A DNA stretch of 64,000 nucleotides from Halobacillus massiliensis (GCF_900166625.1 NZ_LT800499.1:3940541-4004540); one strand, 5' to 3'; shown: positions 40,631 to 49,726, counted from the stretch's first letter. Notes: generated by a model not told the origin, from the sequence alone. Program-made: numbers and translations.

Positions 40631-41446
40631 TTATTTATATTCCACTCTACCAAGGAGCCATGCACTTAGCAACCCGCCTATGAATGTTACAAGACTGAGG
40701 ACTAGTAGAAAAGTTGAACCAGGAATACCGGGAAAAATAACAAACACAGAACCTACGACTAACCCGATGATAAGAGCAAAAGTAGCGGATGTATAGTTTT
40801 CAAGAAAGTAATTGATAATCTTACTCATAAAAATAATCCCCACTGCTACACCTGCACCTACTGTCAAAATAATATCAAACTGCAGATTCGCCACTCCAGA
40901 AATAATCGTGCTGTACATGCCAATAAGCAGTAAGATAAAGGAGCCGCTGATTCCAGGAAGAATCATGGCACTGCTGGCCAGCCACCCTGAGAAGAAAAGT
41001 CCAATATATGAAGCAAGCGTTAAATTCGTCATTGGGTCACCTTCACTTGTTTGAAAGAAAGCCATCGATCCAACTAGAATAACTCCAATCAGCAGAATAA
41101 CATAATGCCTGCCTTCAAAATTATGCTTCATATCCGCTTTGTGTGTTAAATATGGGATCACACCGATGATTAAGCCTAAAAAGAAAAACTGAGTCGGACC
41201 CGGGTAATGCTCGAACAGCCATTCAATTAGATTAGCGAGCATAAGAATAGAGAAAATGATGCCTGCCCCAAGAGGAAGCAGAAATTTTAAATGCTTCTTC
41301 CACTCTTTGCTGAAGAAACCGTTAATCGCTTCAATCAGCTGATCATAAATCCCTAATACGACAGCGATCGTTCCTCCGCTGACACCAGGTATAACATCGC
41401 TGGCACCCATTAAAATGCCGCGGTAAATATTCTTCCATCTCCACAT
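40631..41446 (-). CDS. popT: DUF368 membrane protein, PopT-type undecaprenyl phosphate translocase
   Basis: A 271-residue protein with eight or more hydrophobic segments in two related halves. Each half has a P-G-x-S-G-G-type motif: GASDVIPGVSGGTIAVVLG and ILPGISGSFILLLIG. DUF368 proteins were recently shown to return the lipid carrier undecaprenyl phosphate across the membrane (PopT). The gene symbol follows that work and is inferred from family only. It lies upstream of the thioredoxin gene on the same strand. Confidence 0.82.
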   Translation of the reverse strand: MWRWKNIYRGILMGASDVIPGVSGGTIAVVLGIYDQLIEAINGFFSKEWKKHLKFLLPLGAGIIFSILMLANLIEWLFEHYPGPTQFFFLGLIIGVIPYLTHKADMKHNFEGRHYVILLIGVILVGSMAFFQTSEGDPMTNLTLASYIGLFFSGWLASSAMILPGISGSFILLLIGMYSTIISGVANLQFDIILTVGAGVAVGIIFMSKIINYFLENYTSATFALIIGLVVGSVFVIFPGIPGSTFLLVLSLVTFIGGLLSAWLLGRVEYK

Positions 41447-41544
41447 TATTATTATTCTCCTTCTCCATAACGATCTCTATGTTTATCTAAACCTATTATA
41501 TTTTATCAAAAAACTTCTGGTAATATGGCAGTTTTTATGAAAAT

Positions 41545-42111
41545 TTAATACAGCAGCTTTTCCAGCCAGTGGTGCTTCGGCTGGTGCTGGATTAATGCCT
41601 GCTTCAACCATTCCTTTTGACGTTCATTCAAATGTGGAAAAACACTTTTAAAATCATGTTCATCTTTATCATTTGTATTTTTCGCTTTATAGAGGAGTAC
41701 AATCTCAGGGTTTAAATAAGGAATCCCCTGCTCAGAATGTAAATTCATATGGGCAAGCGGGAACGTTATTTCTTCATCTCTGCGGAATACCCAGTTTTCC
41801 TTGTTTTTCCAGTTAAGGAGGATCTCCAGCCTGGCCTCCTCCCTGTGAGCATGAATCTCATGAATGTGCTCTTCCAGGGGCTCCTGCAGGTTATTCTCAA
41901 TTATCCGGGATTTGTCGCTGATATACGTTTCCCAGCTGTTCAACAGCTGGGATAGCTGTGGAAGCTCCTCCCTGAACACAGCAGCCTCAATGTCTCCATG
42001 TTCCCTTGTCTCTTCGCCGATATGTAAATCAATCGCCCAGCCGCCAGCGACCATCCATTTCCCTTCAAATGTTTCGAAAAATTGTCTCATCTGCAGACAC
42101 GGTTCAAACAT
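41545..42111 (-). CDS. Nucleotidyltransferase-fold protein (AadB/LinB-like)
   Basis: A 188-residue protein with the segments WMVAGGWAIDLHIGEETREHGDIEAAVF and LEILLNWK. The first gives the G[GS]-x9..15-DxD-type metal site of the nucleotidyltransferase superfamily seen in aminoglycoside (2'')-adenylyltransferase-like and lincosamide-type proteins. The ATG at 42111 follows AAGGAGG at 6 nt. Antibiotic modification is possible, but many chromosomal relatives have no known substrate. Confidence 0.75.
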   Translation of the reverse strand: MFEPCLQMRQFFETFEGKWMVAGGWAIDLHIGEETREHGDIEAAVFREELPQLSQLLNSWETYISDKSRIIENNLQEPLEEHIHEIHAHREEARLEILLNWKNKENWVFRRDEEITFPLAHMNLHSEQGIPYLNPEIVLLYKAKNTNDKDEHDFKSVFPHLNERQKEWLKQALIQHQPKHHWLEKLLY

Positions 42112-42133
42112 ACAGACCCTCCTTTTATAATAA

Positions 42134-42162
42134 TGTACCAGGAACCGACAGGGTACCTGGTA
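42134..42162. repeat. Inverted repeat GTACCAGG...CCTGGTAC
   Basis: Eight-base arms GTACCAGG and CCTGGTAC flank a 13-nt loop between two minus-strand genes. There is no T run on the minus strand, so it is not a typical terminator. It may be an operator or a small repeat. Confidence 0.5.
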
Positions 42163-42174
42163 CAAAAACTCTGT

Positions 42175-43026
42175 TTAGTTTTCCAAAAATAATTGCTTAT
42201 AATTCCTGATAAATTCCTTCAAATTGCGCGGCTCACGCTGCAGAATCTTCTCAGCATCCAGGCTGGTTGTTTGAAAATAACCGTTCTTAGCCGAAGTATA
42301 AATATTAGCCTGCTGTTTAGCTAGCGAACTGCGGTATCCATTTTCATAACAATATTCAAGAAATTGGTGCTTTGTCAGGTTGGAGTACGTAATTTTTTTC
42401 TGTAATTCTTCAGAAAAAAGCTCAGCGGCCTCATACATAGTAATAGCCTCTTTCCCTGTTATCTTGTACACATCTTTAGCAGTCGATGAATTTCTCAACA
42501 TCATTAAAATAATCTCTGCAATATCCCGGCTGTCAACAAAACTAATTTTCGCCGAGCCAGCTGGAGCATTGATCTCCTGTTTTTCTCTAATCGGCTGGAT
42601 TTGATATTTTAAAAAATCCTGCATAATATGACTGGCTCTTAAGATTGTGTAATTGAAACCAAGTTCCATAATTGCTTTTTCTATCTTACGATGGGGGAGA
42701 AAACCCATCCGCTCTGCTCCGAGAACAGATAGAAAAACTAATCGTTCAACCCCACACTCTTTTGCTGCTTTCATTGCATTTATAATAGGCTGAACATCCA
42801 CAATATTAGATGGCCTTGTTAGAAACCAGCGCTTGATTCCTGTGAATGTCTGTTCAAAGGTAGATTCTTTTTCATAATCAAATTCCACACAGTCCGCTAA
42901 GCTGTTGTTTAACATTTCATTCGCCTGCAGCGGGGCACGGCAACCAGCACGAAAAGGAATGTTTTCTTCAAGAAGCCAGCCTGCCAGCTCGCTTCCCACA
43001 AAACCTCTAACCCCTGTAATAAGCAT
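42175..43026 (-). CDS. NAD(P)-binding protein, NmrA family
   Basis: A 283-residue Rossmann protein with ITGVRGFVGSELAGWLL at the N terminus, RPSNIVDVQPIINAMKAAKECGVERLVFLSVLGAER in the middle, and FVDSRDIAEI, as in NmrA/quinone oxidoreductase-2-like proteins. Members sense the NADP state or reduce quinones and other small molecules. GGGGGAAAAG precedes the ATG. It is upstream of the nucleotidyltransferase gene. Confidence 0.87.
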   Translation of the reverse strand: MLITGVRGFVGSELAGWLLEENIPFRAGCRAPLQANEMLNNSLADCVEFDYEKESTFEQTFTGIKRWFLTRPSNIVDVQPIINAMKAAKECGVERLVFLSVLGAERMGFLPHRKIEKAIMELGFNYTILRASHIMQDFLKYQIQPIREKQEINAPAGSAKISFVDSRDIAEIILMMLRNSSTAKDVYKITGKEAITMYEAAELFSEELQKKITYSNLTKHQFLEYCYENGYRSSLAKQQANIYTSAKNGYFQTTSLDAEKILQREPRNLKEFIRNYKQLFLEN

Positions 43027-43106
43027 GGTCTTTTCCCCCTTCGCTTAGCTTTCTACTTAATACTTCCACTAAAAAGGATACTTCTAATCATATAATTGCC
43101 TATTAC

Positions 43107-43718
43107 CTAGAAAACTTGTGAAATTAAATACCAGACATTCCAGAGGGATAAGAGGGTCACCATCATCTTTTCAGCGGATGAACCCGTTCTGATCGTAAGA
43201 ATAAACCGAAAATACTTTTTCGACAGCGGATAGAAGATGGGAATCCCCCGCTTTGTTAAGTAATCGCCTAGCAAGTGGGAGACTACTCCTACTATGAACC
43301 CTGCAAAATAGTATGGCGGTACTTCAAAGAAAAAAGTAATCACCATATGATAAAAAAACAGGAGTCCAATAAATACAACAGAGTGGGTCATTTTTCTATG
43401 ACTTTTTACCATGATGAGTAACGGAAATGTCAGCATCACAAAAACTTTCAGCTGTTCTCTGTACGTTTCTAAATAATCCGGGGCAAAAAGATATAGAGAA
43501 GCGGCTGCCAGCAGTATGTACATAAGGCCTCTCCAAAACTTACGTCCTAATGTCGAGCTTGGTGTGTCAATATCAGGCAGAAGTGAACCGAACAGCACGA
43601 ACACAAAAAACAATATCGTTTCAAGAGTACTACTTGGGATAAAATCTACCTGAGGTAAAAGGGTAATAGCTATTAAGCCTGCTGTTACTCCAACAGTTTG
43701 GTGACCAGATGCCATCAT
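43107..43718 (-). CDS. YdjM family membrane-bound metal-dependent hydrolase
   Basis: A 203-residue protein with about five hydrophobic segments. The conserved metal-binding residues are in SGHQTVG, LPDIDTPSSTLGRKF, KSHRKMTHS and SHLLGDYLTKRGIPIFYP. This pattern is typical of the YdjM/DUF457 family, induced by SOS in some bacteria. The reaction is unknown. The start may be either of two adjacent ATG codons. Confidence 0.88.
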   Translation of the reverse strand: MMASGHQTVGVTAGLIAITLLPQVDFIPSSTLETILFFVFVLFGSLLPDIDTPSSTLGRKFWRGLMYILLAAASLYLFAPDYLETYREQLKVFVMLTFPLLIMVKSHRKMTHSVVFIGLLFFYHMVITFFFEVPPYYFAGFIVGVVSHLLGDYLTKRGIPIFYPLSKKYFRFILTIRTGSSAEKMMVTLLSLWNVWYLISQVF

Positions 43719-43749
43719 AATTGTATATATACCTCAACTTTCAAGAATT

Positions 43750-43778
43750 AAGCCCCGATTCGACAGGAATCGGGGCTT
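43750..43778. terminator. Terminator between YdjM and HesB-like genes
   Basis: A 12-bp stem AAGCCCCGATTC/GAATCGGGGCTT with a 5-nt loop. The T run is better on the plus strand (TTTTATT) than on the minus strand (TTAATT). Confidence 0.7.
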
Positions 43779-43820
43779 TTATTATCTTATCCCATAAAAT
43801 TATTTCCGTAAATACGGTCG

Positions 43821-44105
43821 TTAACAGTCCTTCTCTGGAAGTCCATGCATTTGGAATTTAGGTCCTTCCATCGTAGACTTTCCATCAATCGTCAGGTTCT
43901 CTGTTAAATGGAGAATTCTCCGATCGACAGCTACAGGAATAGAATTAATATGAAGAATCTCATCGTCCGCTTCCGGTTCAGAAATCGTCATCCCAATATC
44001 CGGCTCACCACATCCATAGCCGGCAAAATACAAGCGCAAACTCCCTGATCCGACATCATCCAATAAATCATCAAGGAGTTCACGGGCTTCGTCTGTAATT
44101 CTCAT
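43821..44105 (-). CDS. HesB/IscA-like iron-sulfur biosynthesis family protein
   Basis: A 94-residue protein with RITDEARELLDDLL at the N terminus and GYGCGEPDIGM, followed by a DGKSTMEGPKFQ segment. It belongs to the HesB-like group of small Bacillus proteins. Only some of the three cysteines of true A-type carriers are visible (Cys32 and the last residue), so cluster binding is not certain. AAGGAGAG precedes the ATG. Confidence 0.75.
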   Translation of the reverse strand: MRITDEARELLDDLLDDVGSGSLRLYFAGYGCGEPDIGMTISEPEADDEILHINSIPVAVDRRILHLTENLTIDGKSTMEGPKFQMHGLPEKDC

Positions 44106-44192
44106 CTTTTATTTTCTCTCCTTAAACATACTCCTATCTTTAGTATGAGGCATTGTGTGTTTTTATTGCACTAAACTGCTCATAATAAACCA

Positions 44193-44231
44193 CGATAAAA
44201 AAGCCTCCATGCAAAGGAGGCTTTTTTATCG
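44193..44231. terminator. Bidirectional terminator after ohr
   Basis: A perfect 16-bp inverted repeat with GCCTCC/GGAGGC at its core, a 7-nt loop and A/T tails on both sides. It ends ohr on the minus strand. Confidence 0.9.
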
Positions 44232-44237
44232 TAATCA

Positions 44238-44657
44238 TTATACAGCTTTTGCATTTAGCTCAACATCAATGTTACCACGAGTGGCCTTGGAGTAAGGACA
44301 GAAATCATGGGCATCCTTTACAAGCTTCTCTGCTTCTTCCTGTGAAACACCTTTCACATTGACATTTAAAGTAACACCGATTTTAAAGCCATTATCAGAC
44401 TCATCTTTTATAAGACTAACATCAGCTGTTGTTTCGGATTCTATGTCCTTCTTCTGTTTGCTTGCCACCAAATTAAGAGCTCCGTCAAAGCATGCGGAGT
44501 AGCCTGCTGCAAACAGCTGTTCAGGGTTGGATCCTGTTTCATTACTATCGTTTCCTGGCATAACCAGATTTACGTCAATAATACCGTCATCTGATTTTAC
44601 CTGACCTTCACGGCCGCCTTGTGCTGTAGCATGAGAAGTAAACATTACATTACTCAT
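44238..44657 (-). CDS. Organic hydroperoxide resistance protein, Ohr family
   Basis: A 139-residue OsmC/Ohr peroxidase that reduces organic hydroperoxides. The two reactive cysteines are Cys56 in YSACFDGAL and Cys120 in DFCPYSKATRGN. A conserved NPEQLFAAGY precedes the first. The ATG at 44657 follows GGAGT; the ORF is open to 44687. No OhrR-type regulator adjoins it. Confidence 0.93.
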   Translation of the reverse strand: MSNVMFTSHATAQGGREGQVKSDDGIIDVNLVMPGNDSNETGSNPEQLFAAGYSACFDGALNLVASKQKKDIESETTADVSLIKDESDNGFKIGVTLNVNVKGVSQEEAEKLVKDAHDFCPYSKATRGNIDVELNAKAV

Positions 44658-45107
44658 TATACTCACTCCTTGATTATTAGAAATCATTCACAAATATAAT
44701 GTACCTCAAATAGATGGTCACTAAACCTTTATACTTTTTTTGAAAGTCCGTAGTCGACTCAGGCGCCATTTTCACATTTTCTGTAGAATAAATGCAAGTA
44801 TGGCAGCATTATCTATAAATCCAAACAAAATTAGAAAGTCGGTGCAACGGAAAGATGAAGCAGTCAAAGAACAAAAAGAATAGCCGCCAGCTTATCTTTC
44901 ATATTTACCTCTGGAGAAAGAAAACATTTAATAAGAAACGGTTCAATGTTAACCAGAAATTTTATTCTTCACCAAAGCTTCCTCAAATAACTTCTCTTTT
45001 CCTTCTTCTGTCACAATTGCTTATTGCCTACGTATGATTTAACATAATGAGTATCAGCCACATATTATATCAGGCACCATCCGAACGAACAAAGGAGAGA
45101 CCTTGTC
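44658..45107. other. 450-nt intergenic region with a possible gene remnant
   Basis: No complete gene is supported. On the minus strand, 44949-45014 reads as a 21-codon in-frame end of a charged helical protein (TEEGKEKLFEEALVKNK) ending in TAA, with a stop codon shortly upstream and no binding site. It may be a decayed gene end. The plus-strand ORF 44855-45037 is K/N-rich with a poor binding site and is not accepted. Confidence 0.35.
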
Positions 45108-45647
45108 ATGAAGATTCTGCTTCTTAACGGCACAATCGTCGGCAGTAAAACAAAATCACTGTTAAATGAAATCGAAAGATATATTCATAAACTAAATAAA
45201 GGCTACGAGACCTCTATTATTTACTTAGAAGATTACCAAATGGAATTTGTAGATGGGCGCCCTGTTGAGGAATATAATGAGGAAATGCAGCAGCTGATCC
45301 GTCAGGTGGAAGAAGCGGACGCTTACGTGATTGCTACACCGATTTTCCAAGGGTCAATTCCCGGCACTTTAAAAAACCTTTTGGACGCTATTTCTCCAAG
45401 GGCTATGCGTCATAAGCCTGTCTCGATTGTAGCCAACGGAGGAACACTGCAGCATCATCTAGTCATCGAAAATCAGTTGAAACCAATCCTTAACTATTTC
45501 CGCTGCCTTGTGACCCCAAATTACGTGTATACCCACACTAATCATTTTTCTACTCAAGGTGAATTAATCGATGAAGACGTTCATAATCGGCTTCGGGAAA
45601 TGACCGACGTCTTTCATCAGTATATTGAAATGAGCAAAAAAATTTAA
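45108..45647 (+). CDS. NAD(P)H-dependent FMN reductase family protein
   Basis: A 179-residue flavodoxin-fold reductase. The N terminus MKILLLNGTIVGSKT matches the FMN phosphate loop, and ATPIFQGSIPGTLKNLLDAI is the typical second FMN segment. The group includes azobenzene reductase and SsuE-type reductases. CAAAGGAGAG precedes the ATG. It is a single gene closed by a bidirectional terminator. Confidence 0.88.
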   Translation: MKILLLNGTIVGSKTKSLLNEIERYIHKLNKGYETSIIYLEDYQMEFVDGRPVEEYNEEMQQLIRQVEEADAYVIATPIFQGSIPGTLKNLLDAISPRAMRHKPVSIVANGGTLQHHLVIENQLKPILNYFRCLVTPNYVYTHTNHFSTQGELIDEDVHNRLREMTDVFHQYIEMSKKI

Positions 45648-45650
45648 AAT

Positions 45651-45682
45651 AATATCCCTCCTTGATTTAAGGAGGGATATTT
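45651..45682. terminator. Bidirectional terminator
   Basis: A 13-bp stem AATATCCCTCCTT/AAGGAGGGATATT between the FMN reductase (plus) and the transglycosylase (minus), with TTCTTTT on the plus strand. Confidence 0.85.
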
Positions 45683-45685
45683 CTT

Positions 45686-46303
45686 TTATCCGAGCACTTT
45701 CCTTATGTAATTTTGCGTTTCTTTAAACGGAGGGATGCCTTCATATTTATCAACATTTCCCGGTCCTGCGTTATACGCAGCTAAGGCCATTTCCTTATTA
45801 CCATTATAACGGTCGAGCATTTGTTTAAGATATTTTGTTCCACCAATAAGATTTTCCCATGGGTCAAGAGAGTTCTTTACACCAAGACCTGCTGCAGTTT
45901 TTGGCATAAGCTGCATTAACCCTTGAGCACCGGCAGGGCTGACAGCTTTAGGATTAAAATTAGATTCAGCCTTAATCACGGATCGTACGAGGTTTTCATC
46001 AAGATCATTCACCCTTGCTGCTTTGCTTATTAAATCGTTTAAAGAAGAATTATCTGATGCTTTCAGTTCTGAATTTACGGAAGGCTTTTGAACAGGGGGA
46101 AGAGGCTGCATAAAAGCATTTGGGCGCATTATTCGTAAGGCAGGTGCTGAAACAGCTTCTGTCTGATTCAGATATTGCTGAAATGATTGAAGAATTGATT
46201 GAAACTGGGCGCTTGAGCCCGGCGTAGTTTGCGAAGGCCTTTCTTGCTGCTTCAACGATATGGCCTGCATATGTATCATTGATTGCACCCTGCTATATTC
46301 CAT
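45686..46303 (-). CDS. Lytic transglycosylase (SLT domain), YjbJ-like
   Basis: A 205-residue peptidoglycan lyase. Residues about 1-85 are a Q/S/P-rich region without a clear signal peptide. The SLT domain starts near 88 and has the catalytic Glu113 in [11 protein letters not shown], then [10 protein letters not shown] and [14 protein letters not shown]. subtilis YjbJ has the same plan. GGGGTGAA precedes the ATG. Confidence 0.9.
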   Translation of the reverse strand: MEYSRVQSMIHMQAISLKQQERPSQTTPGSSAQFQSILQSFQQYLNQTEAVSAPALRIMRPNAFMQPLPPVQKPSVNSELKASDNSSLNDLISKAARVNDLDENLVRSVIKAESNFNPKAVSPAGAQGLMQLMPKTAAGLGVKNSLDPWENLIGGTKYLKQMLDRYNGNKEMALAAYNAGPGNVDKYEGIPPFKETQNYIRKVLG

Positions 46304-46442
46304 TTGTTCACCCCGACTCTCCTGTTTTCTTTATTTTACCGGAGCTGAAAAAAATAGACAACTAGATCTCCGTTTCAACCCGAAAAAACTAAAAGAGCCG
46401 GAGGATTATTCTTTCAAGAGCCTCCCTCACCTGAAGAGGCTG

Positions 46443-47327
46443 CTATTTTACAATCACTTCTATATGCTCTGGTTTTACCTCAATAGACACAGGAAGCTCG
46501 TCTCCCTCTTCACCATCCACATTTGTATGAAGGTTTTTATCGGATGATATTCGAAGCTTCTTCGCTGTGAAATACTCCACATCCTTATCGTTTTTAATGC
46601 TTCCTCTTAATACTGATGTAATGATAGAAGCCAGCCTGATCATATTAACTTCTTTAATTGCATAACAGTGTAAAACTCCGTCATTCACCTTTGCCTCCGG
46701 GGAAAGCCGTTCAAATCCACCCGTTGATTTCGTTAAAGCCGCCAGGAATAAAAAGGAATCCCCTTCCCAGACTTTATCATCATATTCTACGCTAAGCGGA
46801 TAGGATTGACTGGAAGCCAGTGTTTTAATCCCTTCAATAAAGTAGGCGAGAGAACCAAATTTCGTTTTCTGTTCAGGAGAAACTTCAAAGGTAGCCTCTG
46901 CAATAGCCCCTACGGCTACAATATTCACAAAATATTGTTGGTTAAATTTCCCAACATCTACTTTCTTCGTACGGTCTGACCGCAGAACTTCAATGGCTTC
47001 CTCAGGGTTAAGAGGCAGGTCTAACGCTCTGGCAAAATCATTGACGGTTCCTAAAGGAATGACGCCCAGTCTGGGACGATGAGCTTGACCCACCATTCCG
47101 TTAATCGTTTCGTGGAGCGTCCCGTCTCCTCCTAAGGAGACGACTAAGTCTATTTCCCCTTCACAAGCTTCTATACAATAATTGGTGGCATCAAACTCTT
47201 TTTTCGTCTTCACCGTCTGAAGCTCATAGTCTTTCTCTCGAAGAATCTCTTCTATTTTATCTACATAATGAACCGCTTCTTCCTTACCGGAAGAAGGGTT
47301 CACAATAATCATAGCTTTCTTAGGCAA
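46443..47327 (-). CDS. Diacylglycerol kinase family lipid kinase, second paralogue
   Basis: A 294-residue member of the YegS/BmrU/DgkB family. It starts KKAMIIVNPSSGKEEA and has LGGDGTLHETINGM, IPLGTVNDFARAL and SPEAKVNDG. The start is TTG with AAGGAGG 9 nt upstream. It is longer conserved at the N terminus (VNPSSG) than the copy at 32176-33120 (YNGNAGNG). The two GNAT genes follow upstream on the same strand. Confidence 0.88.
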   Translation of the reverse strand: MPKKAMIIVNPSSGKEEAVHYVDKIEEILREKDYELQTVKTKKEFDATNYCIEACEGEIDLVVSLGGDGTLHETINGMVGQAHRPRLGVIPLGTVNDFARALDLPLNPEEAIEVLRSDRTKKVDVGKFNQQYFVNIVAVGAIAEATFEVSPEQKTKFGSLAYFIEGIKTLASSQSYPLSVEYDDKVWEGDSFLFLAALTKSTGGFERLSPEAKVNDGVLHCYAIKEVNMIRLASIITSVLRGSIKNDKDVEYFTAKKLRISSDKNLHTNVDGEEGDELPVSIEVKPEHIEVIVK

Positions 47328-47350
47328 AAGCGCCCCTCCTTGCTTGCTTC

Positions 47351-47782
47351 CTATTTGGCAGTATGAATTTTTATATGATTGAAAGTTTGAAAGAATTCCC
47401 TTCCATAGCTGCCAGGTACTTCTGCATGGATGCTTTGGATGTTCTGACTTTCCATCCAGCTTCTCATGGATGCCATAAGCTGTGTTCCGATGCCTTCACG
47501 TCTGTAAAATTCCTCAACGTATATTTCACGAATCCACCCTTCAGTGTCTTCGAGCGTTCCAAAAATATAGCCGATCATACGTCCTGCCATTTCAGCAACA
47601 AAAAGACGTCGATCCGCTTGATCATTAAATAAGTGTTCAGCCGCCCAGTCTTTTCTTTCTCTTAACTGCTCTGTTCTCTGCGGTTCACCCATCTGTTCAT
47701 CGACAAGCTTTGCCCAGTCAATAGCATATCTTGTTACATGCACTAAGTCCTTAGGCTCCGGCTCTCGAACAAGAACCGACAT
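47351..47782 (-). CDS. GNAT family N-acetyltransferase
   Basis: A 143-residue acetyltransferase. The acetyl-CoA binding part is IYVEEFYRREGIGTQLMASM, after the strand RMIGYIFGTLED. The acceptor is unknown. AGGAGGGCGA precedes the ATG. It is between the lipid kinase gene and a YjdJ-like GNAT gene, probably in one operon of three. Confidence 0.87.
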   Translation of the reverse strand: MSVLVREPEPKDLVHVTRYAIDWAKLVDEQMGEPQRTEQLRERKDWAAEHLFNDQADRRLFVAEMAGRMIGYIFGTLEDTEGWIREIYVEEFYRREGIGTQLMASMRSWMESQNIQSIHAEVPGSYGREFFQTFNHIKIHTAK

Positions 47783-47798
47783 AAAATCGCCCTCCTAT

Positions 47799-48071
47799 TT
47801 ATTTCTCCAGCACATCCTGAAATTCAGAGTGTTCATCGATCACTGTCTTCGCGAATGAACATACAGGTTTAATTTTTAAGCCATGCTCTCTGGCGAAGTT
47901 AACGGCATTTTCCACCAGTTCTGTAGCCAGGCCTCTCCCTTGCTCTGTTTCCGATACTTGTGTGTGAGTAATAACCATGAAGGATCCTTCTTGCTCATAA
48001 GCCAGTTCTGCCACTCTCTGCTCATTATCTTCTATATAAAAAATTCCATTGTCTCTTTGTATTGTTTTCAC
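47799..48071 (-). CDS. YjdJ-like small GNAT domain protein
   Basis: A 90-residue short acetyltransferase of the GCN5-related PF14542 type. Its compact core is MVITHTQVSETEQGRGLATELVENAVNFAREHGLKIKPVCSFA, and the cysteine near residue 70 is conserved in the family. The start is GTG with AAGGGTG upstream. It is the first of the three-gene run. Confidence 0.85.
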   Translation of the reverse strand: MKTIQRDNGIFYIEDNEQRVAELAYEQEGSFMVITHTQVSETEQGRGLATELVENAVNFAREHGLKIKPVCSFAKTVIDEHSEFQDVLEK

Positions 48072-48172
48072 AGATATTCACCCTTTCTTCACTTATATAC
48101 CCGTAACCTTTTAAGGCTATTCAATGATTAGAGGAAATTAATTTGTTAGAATATAAAAAAAGAGGTGAAACG

Positions 48173-48955
48173 ATGACAACTACTATTGCTATTATTCAAA
48201 TGGATATCGAGTTTGGCGATCCTGAAACAAACCGTAATAACGCTCTGCCCCGTATAAGAGAAGCCGCCGAAAACGGTGCAGAAATTATCCTGCTCCCTGA
48301 GCTGTGGACAACAGGATATGATCTTGAACGTTTTGATGAAATTGCTGAACCTTTAGATGGACCCACCCATAAAATGATGGCCGATCTTGCAGAAGAATAT
48401 GGGGTAACTGTTGGAGGATCAGTGGCCGAGGATGATCATGGCGATTACTACAATACATTTGTCGCTTATAACCACGAGAGAGACATGGTCCTTAAATACC
48501 GTAAAGTCCACCTGTTCCGGTTAATGAACGAAGAGAAATTTCTTCATGCCGGATTTCATAAAGGAAACTTTGTTGTCGGTAATACACTTGCAGCAGGGGT
48601 TGTATGTTATGATATTCGTTTTCCAGAATGGATTCGCACTCATATGTTAAATGGAGCCCGCGGGCTTTTCGTCGTGGCGGAGTGGCCAAAGCCGCGTGTC
48701 GAGCACTGGCGCAATCTGCTGATCAGCCGAGCGATTGAGAATCAATGTTTCATTATCGCCTGCAACCGGACAGGTGCCGATAAGAACAATGAATTCGGCG
48801 GGCATTCCATTGTTATTGACCCTTGGGGGAATGTAGCGGCTGAAGCTGGAGATGGTGAAGAAATCTTATATTGTGAGGTCGATTTTTCCCGGGTAGAAGC
48901 AATTCGTGAACAGATTCCTATCTTCCAGGACCGCCGGCCAGACTTATACGAATAA
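48173..48955 (+). CDS. mtnU: Carbon-nitrogen hydrolase, MtnU-like omega-amidase
   Basis: A 260-residue nitrilase-superfamily amidase. The catalytic triad is Glu43 (LPELWTTGYD), Lys111 (YRKVHLF) and Cys145 (VCYDIRFPEW). As I recall, the C-terminal segments EWPKPRVEHWRNLL and AIENQCFIIACNRTG are very close to B. subtilis MtnU (YkrU), encoded in the methionine salvage cluster. It probably deamidates alpha-ketoglutaramate-type products. The ATG at 48173 follows GAGGTGAAAC. The mtnE-like gene lies 3.4 kb downstream, not adjacent. Confidence 0.85.
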   Translation: MTTTIAIIQMDIEFGDPETNRNNALPRIREAAENGAEIILLPELWTTGYDLERFDEIAEPLDGPTHKMMADLAEEYGVTVGGSVAEDDHGDYYNTFVAYNHERDMVLKYRKVHLFRLMNEEKFLHAGFHKGNFVVGNTLAAGVVCYDIRFPEWIRTHMLNGARGLFVVAEWPKPRVEHWRNLLISRAIENQCFIIACNRTGADKNNEFGGHSIVIDPWGNVAAEAGDGEEILYCEVDFSRVEAIREQIPIFQDRRPDLYE

Positions 48956-49038
48956 TAAATAGGGCTGCTTAGTCGTTAATGACTCTAGCAGCCCTTAGTT
49001 TCTAAGATGCTGTTCCGGTTGCCTGAATATGGAGAACC

Positions 49039-49671
49039 GGGCCTGGGGAAAGACTCGCTTTCCATGGGCGAACGGTGAGCTTCCTCGGGCTTTTAGCCCT
49101 CCGGGATCTCACCCTGTTCTTTCCTCCCATAGGAGTCTCGCCGTTTCCCCTGGCCCTTTATGTTTTTTGGGGTCACAGAACACTGAGTAAGAAATGACGA
49201 TTTCCTTACTCAAATTACAGCGTTCCGTTTATACGCCCAGTGGTAAAGAGGCTGGGAAATGGCGAGACTCCTGCAAGGAGATAGAGCCGTGGTGAGATCC
49301 GCGAGTGCAACGAGCTAGCTCACCGGCTCCCCGCGGAAAGCGAGCTATTTCCCAGCCGCGTTTCTCCACTCATAATAAACGGAACCGACTGTTTTCCCTG
49401 CAGAAACAAGAGAAATGACGAGACTCCTGCAGGGAAATAGAGCCAGGATGAGATCCGCGAGTGCAACGAGCTAGTTCACCGGCTCCCCGCGGAAAGCGAG
49501 CTATTTCCCAGCCGCGTTTCTCCACTCATAATAAACGGAACCGGCTTTTTTCGTTCCAGAAACAAAAGAAATGTCAAGACTCTTACAATGGAGATAGAGC
49601 CAGGGTGAGATCTGCGAGTGTAACGAGCTAGCTCACCAGCTCTCCGTTTAAAAGCGAGCTATTCCCCAGCG
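49039..49671 (+). repeat. Composite intergenic repeat, locus 3, with two extra A modules
   Basis: B module on the minus strand (49039-49156), a 93-nt centre, an A module on the plus strand (49250-49357), then two more A-type copies in the same direction (about 49409-49513 and 49561-49671). The last is decayed. The linkers between the A copies are nearly identical (about TTCTCCACTCATAATAAACG), so the unit A plus linker has been duplicated in tandem. No gene is visible in 48956-49726. Confidence 0.88.
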
Positions 49672-49726
49672 TTGATAAACGGAACAGCTCGTTCTTTTTC
49701 ACCATTGAGAGAACGAGAAACACGAA

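Noticed and set aside
44855-45037. A 60-codon plus-strand ORF in the gap after ohr
   Set aside because: It is K/N/S-rich, with a purine run directly abutting the ATG and no recognisable family; chance ORF is more likely.
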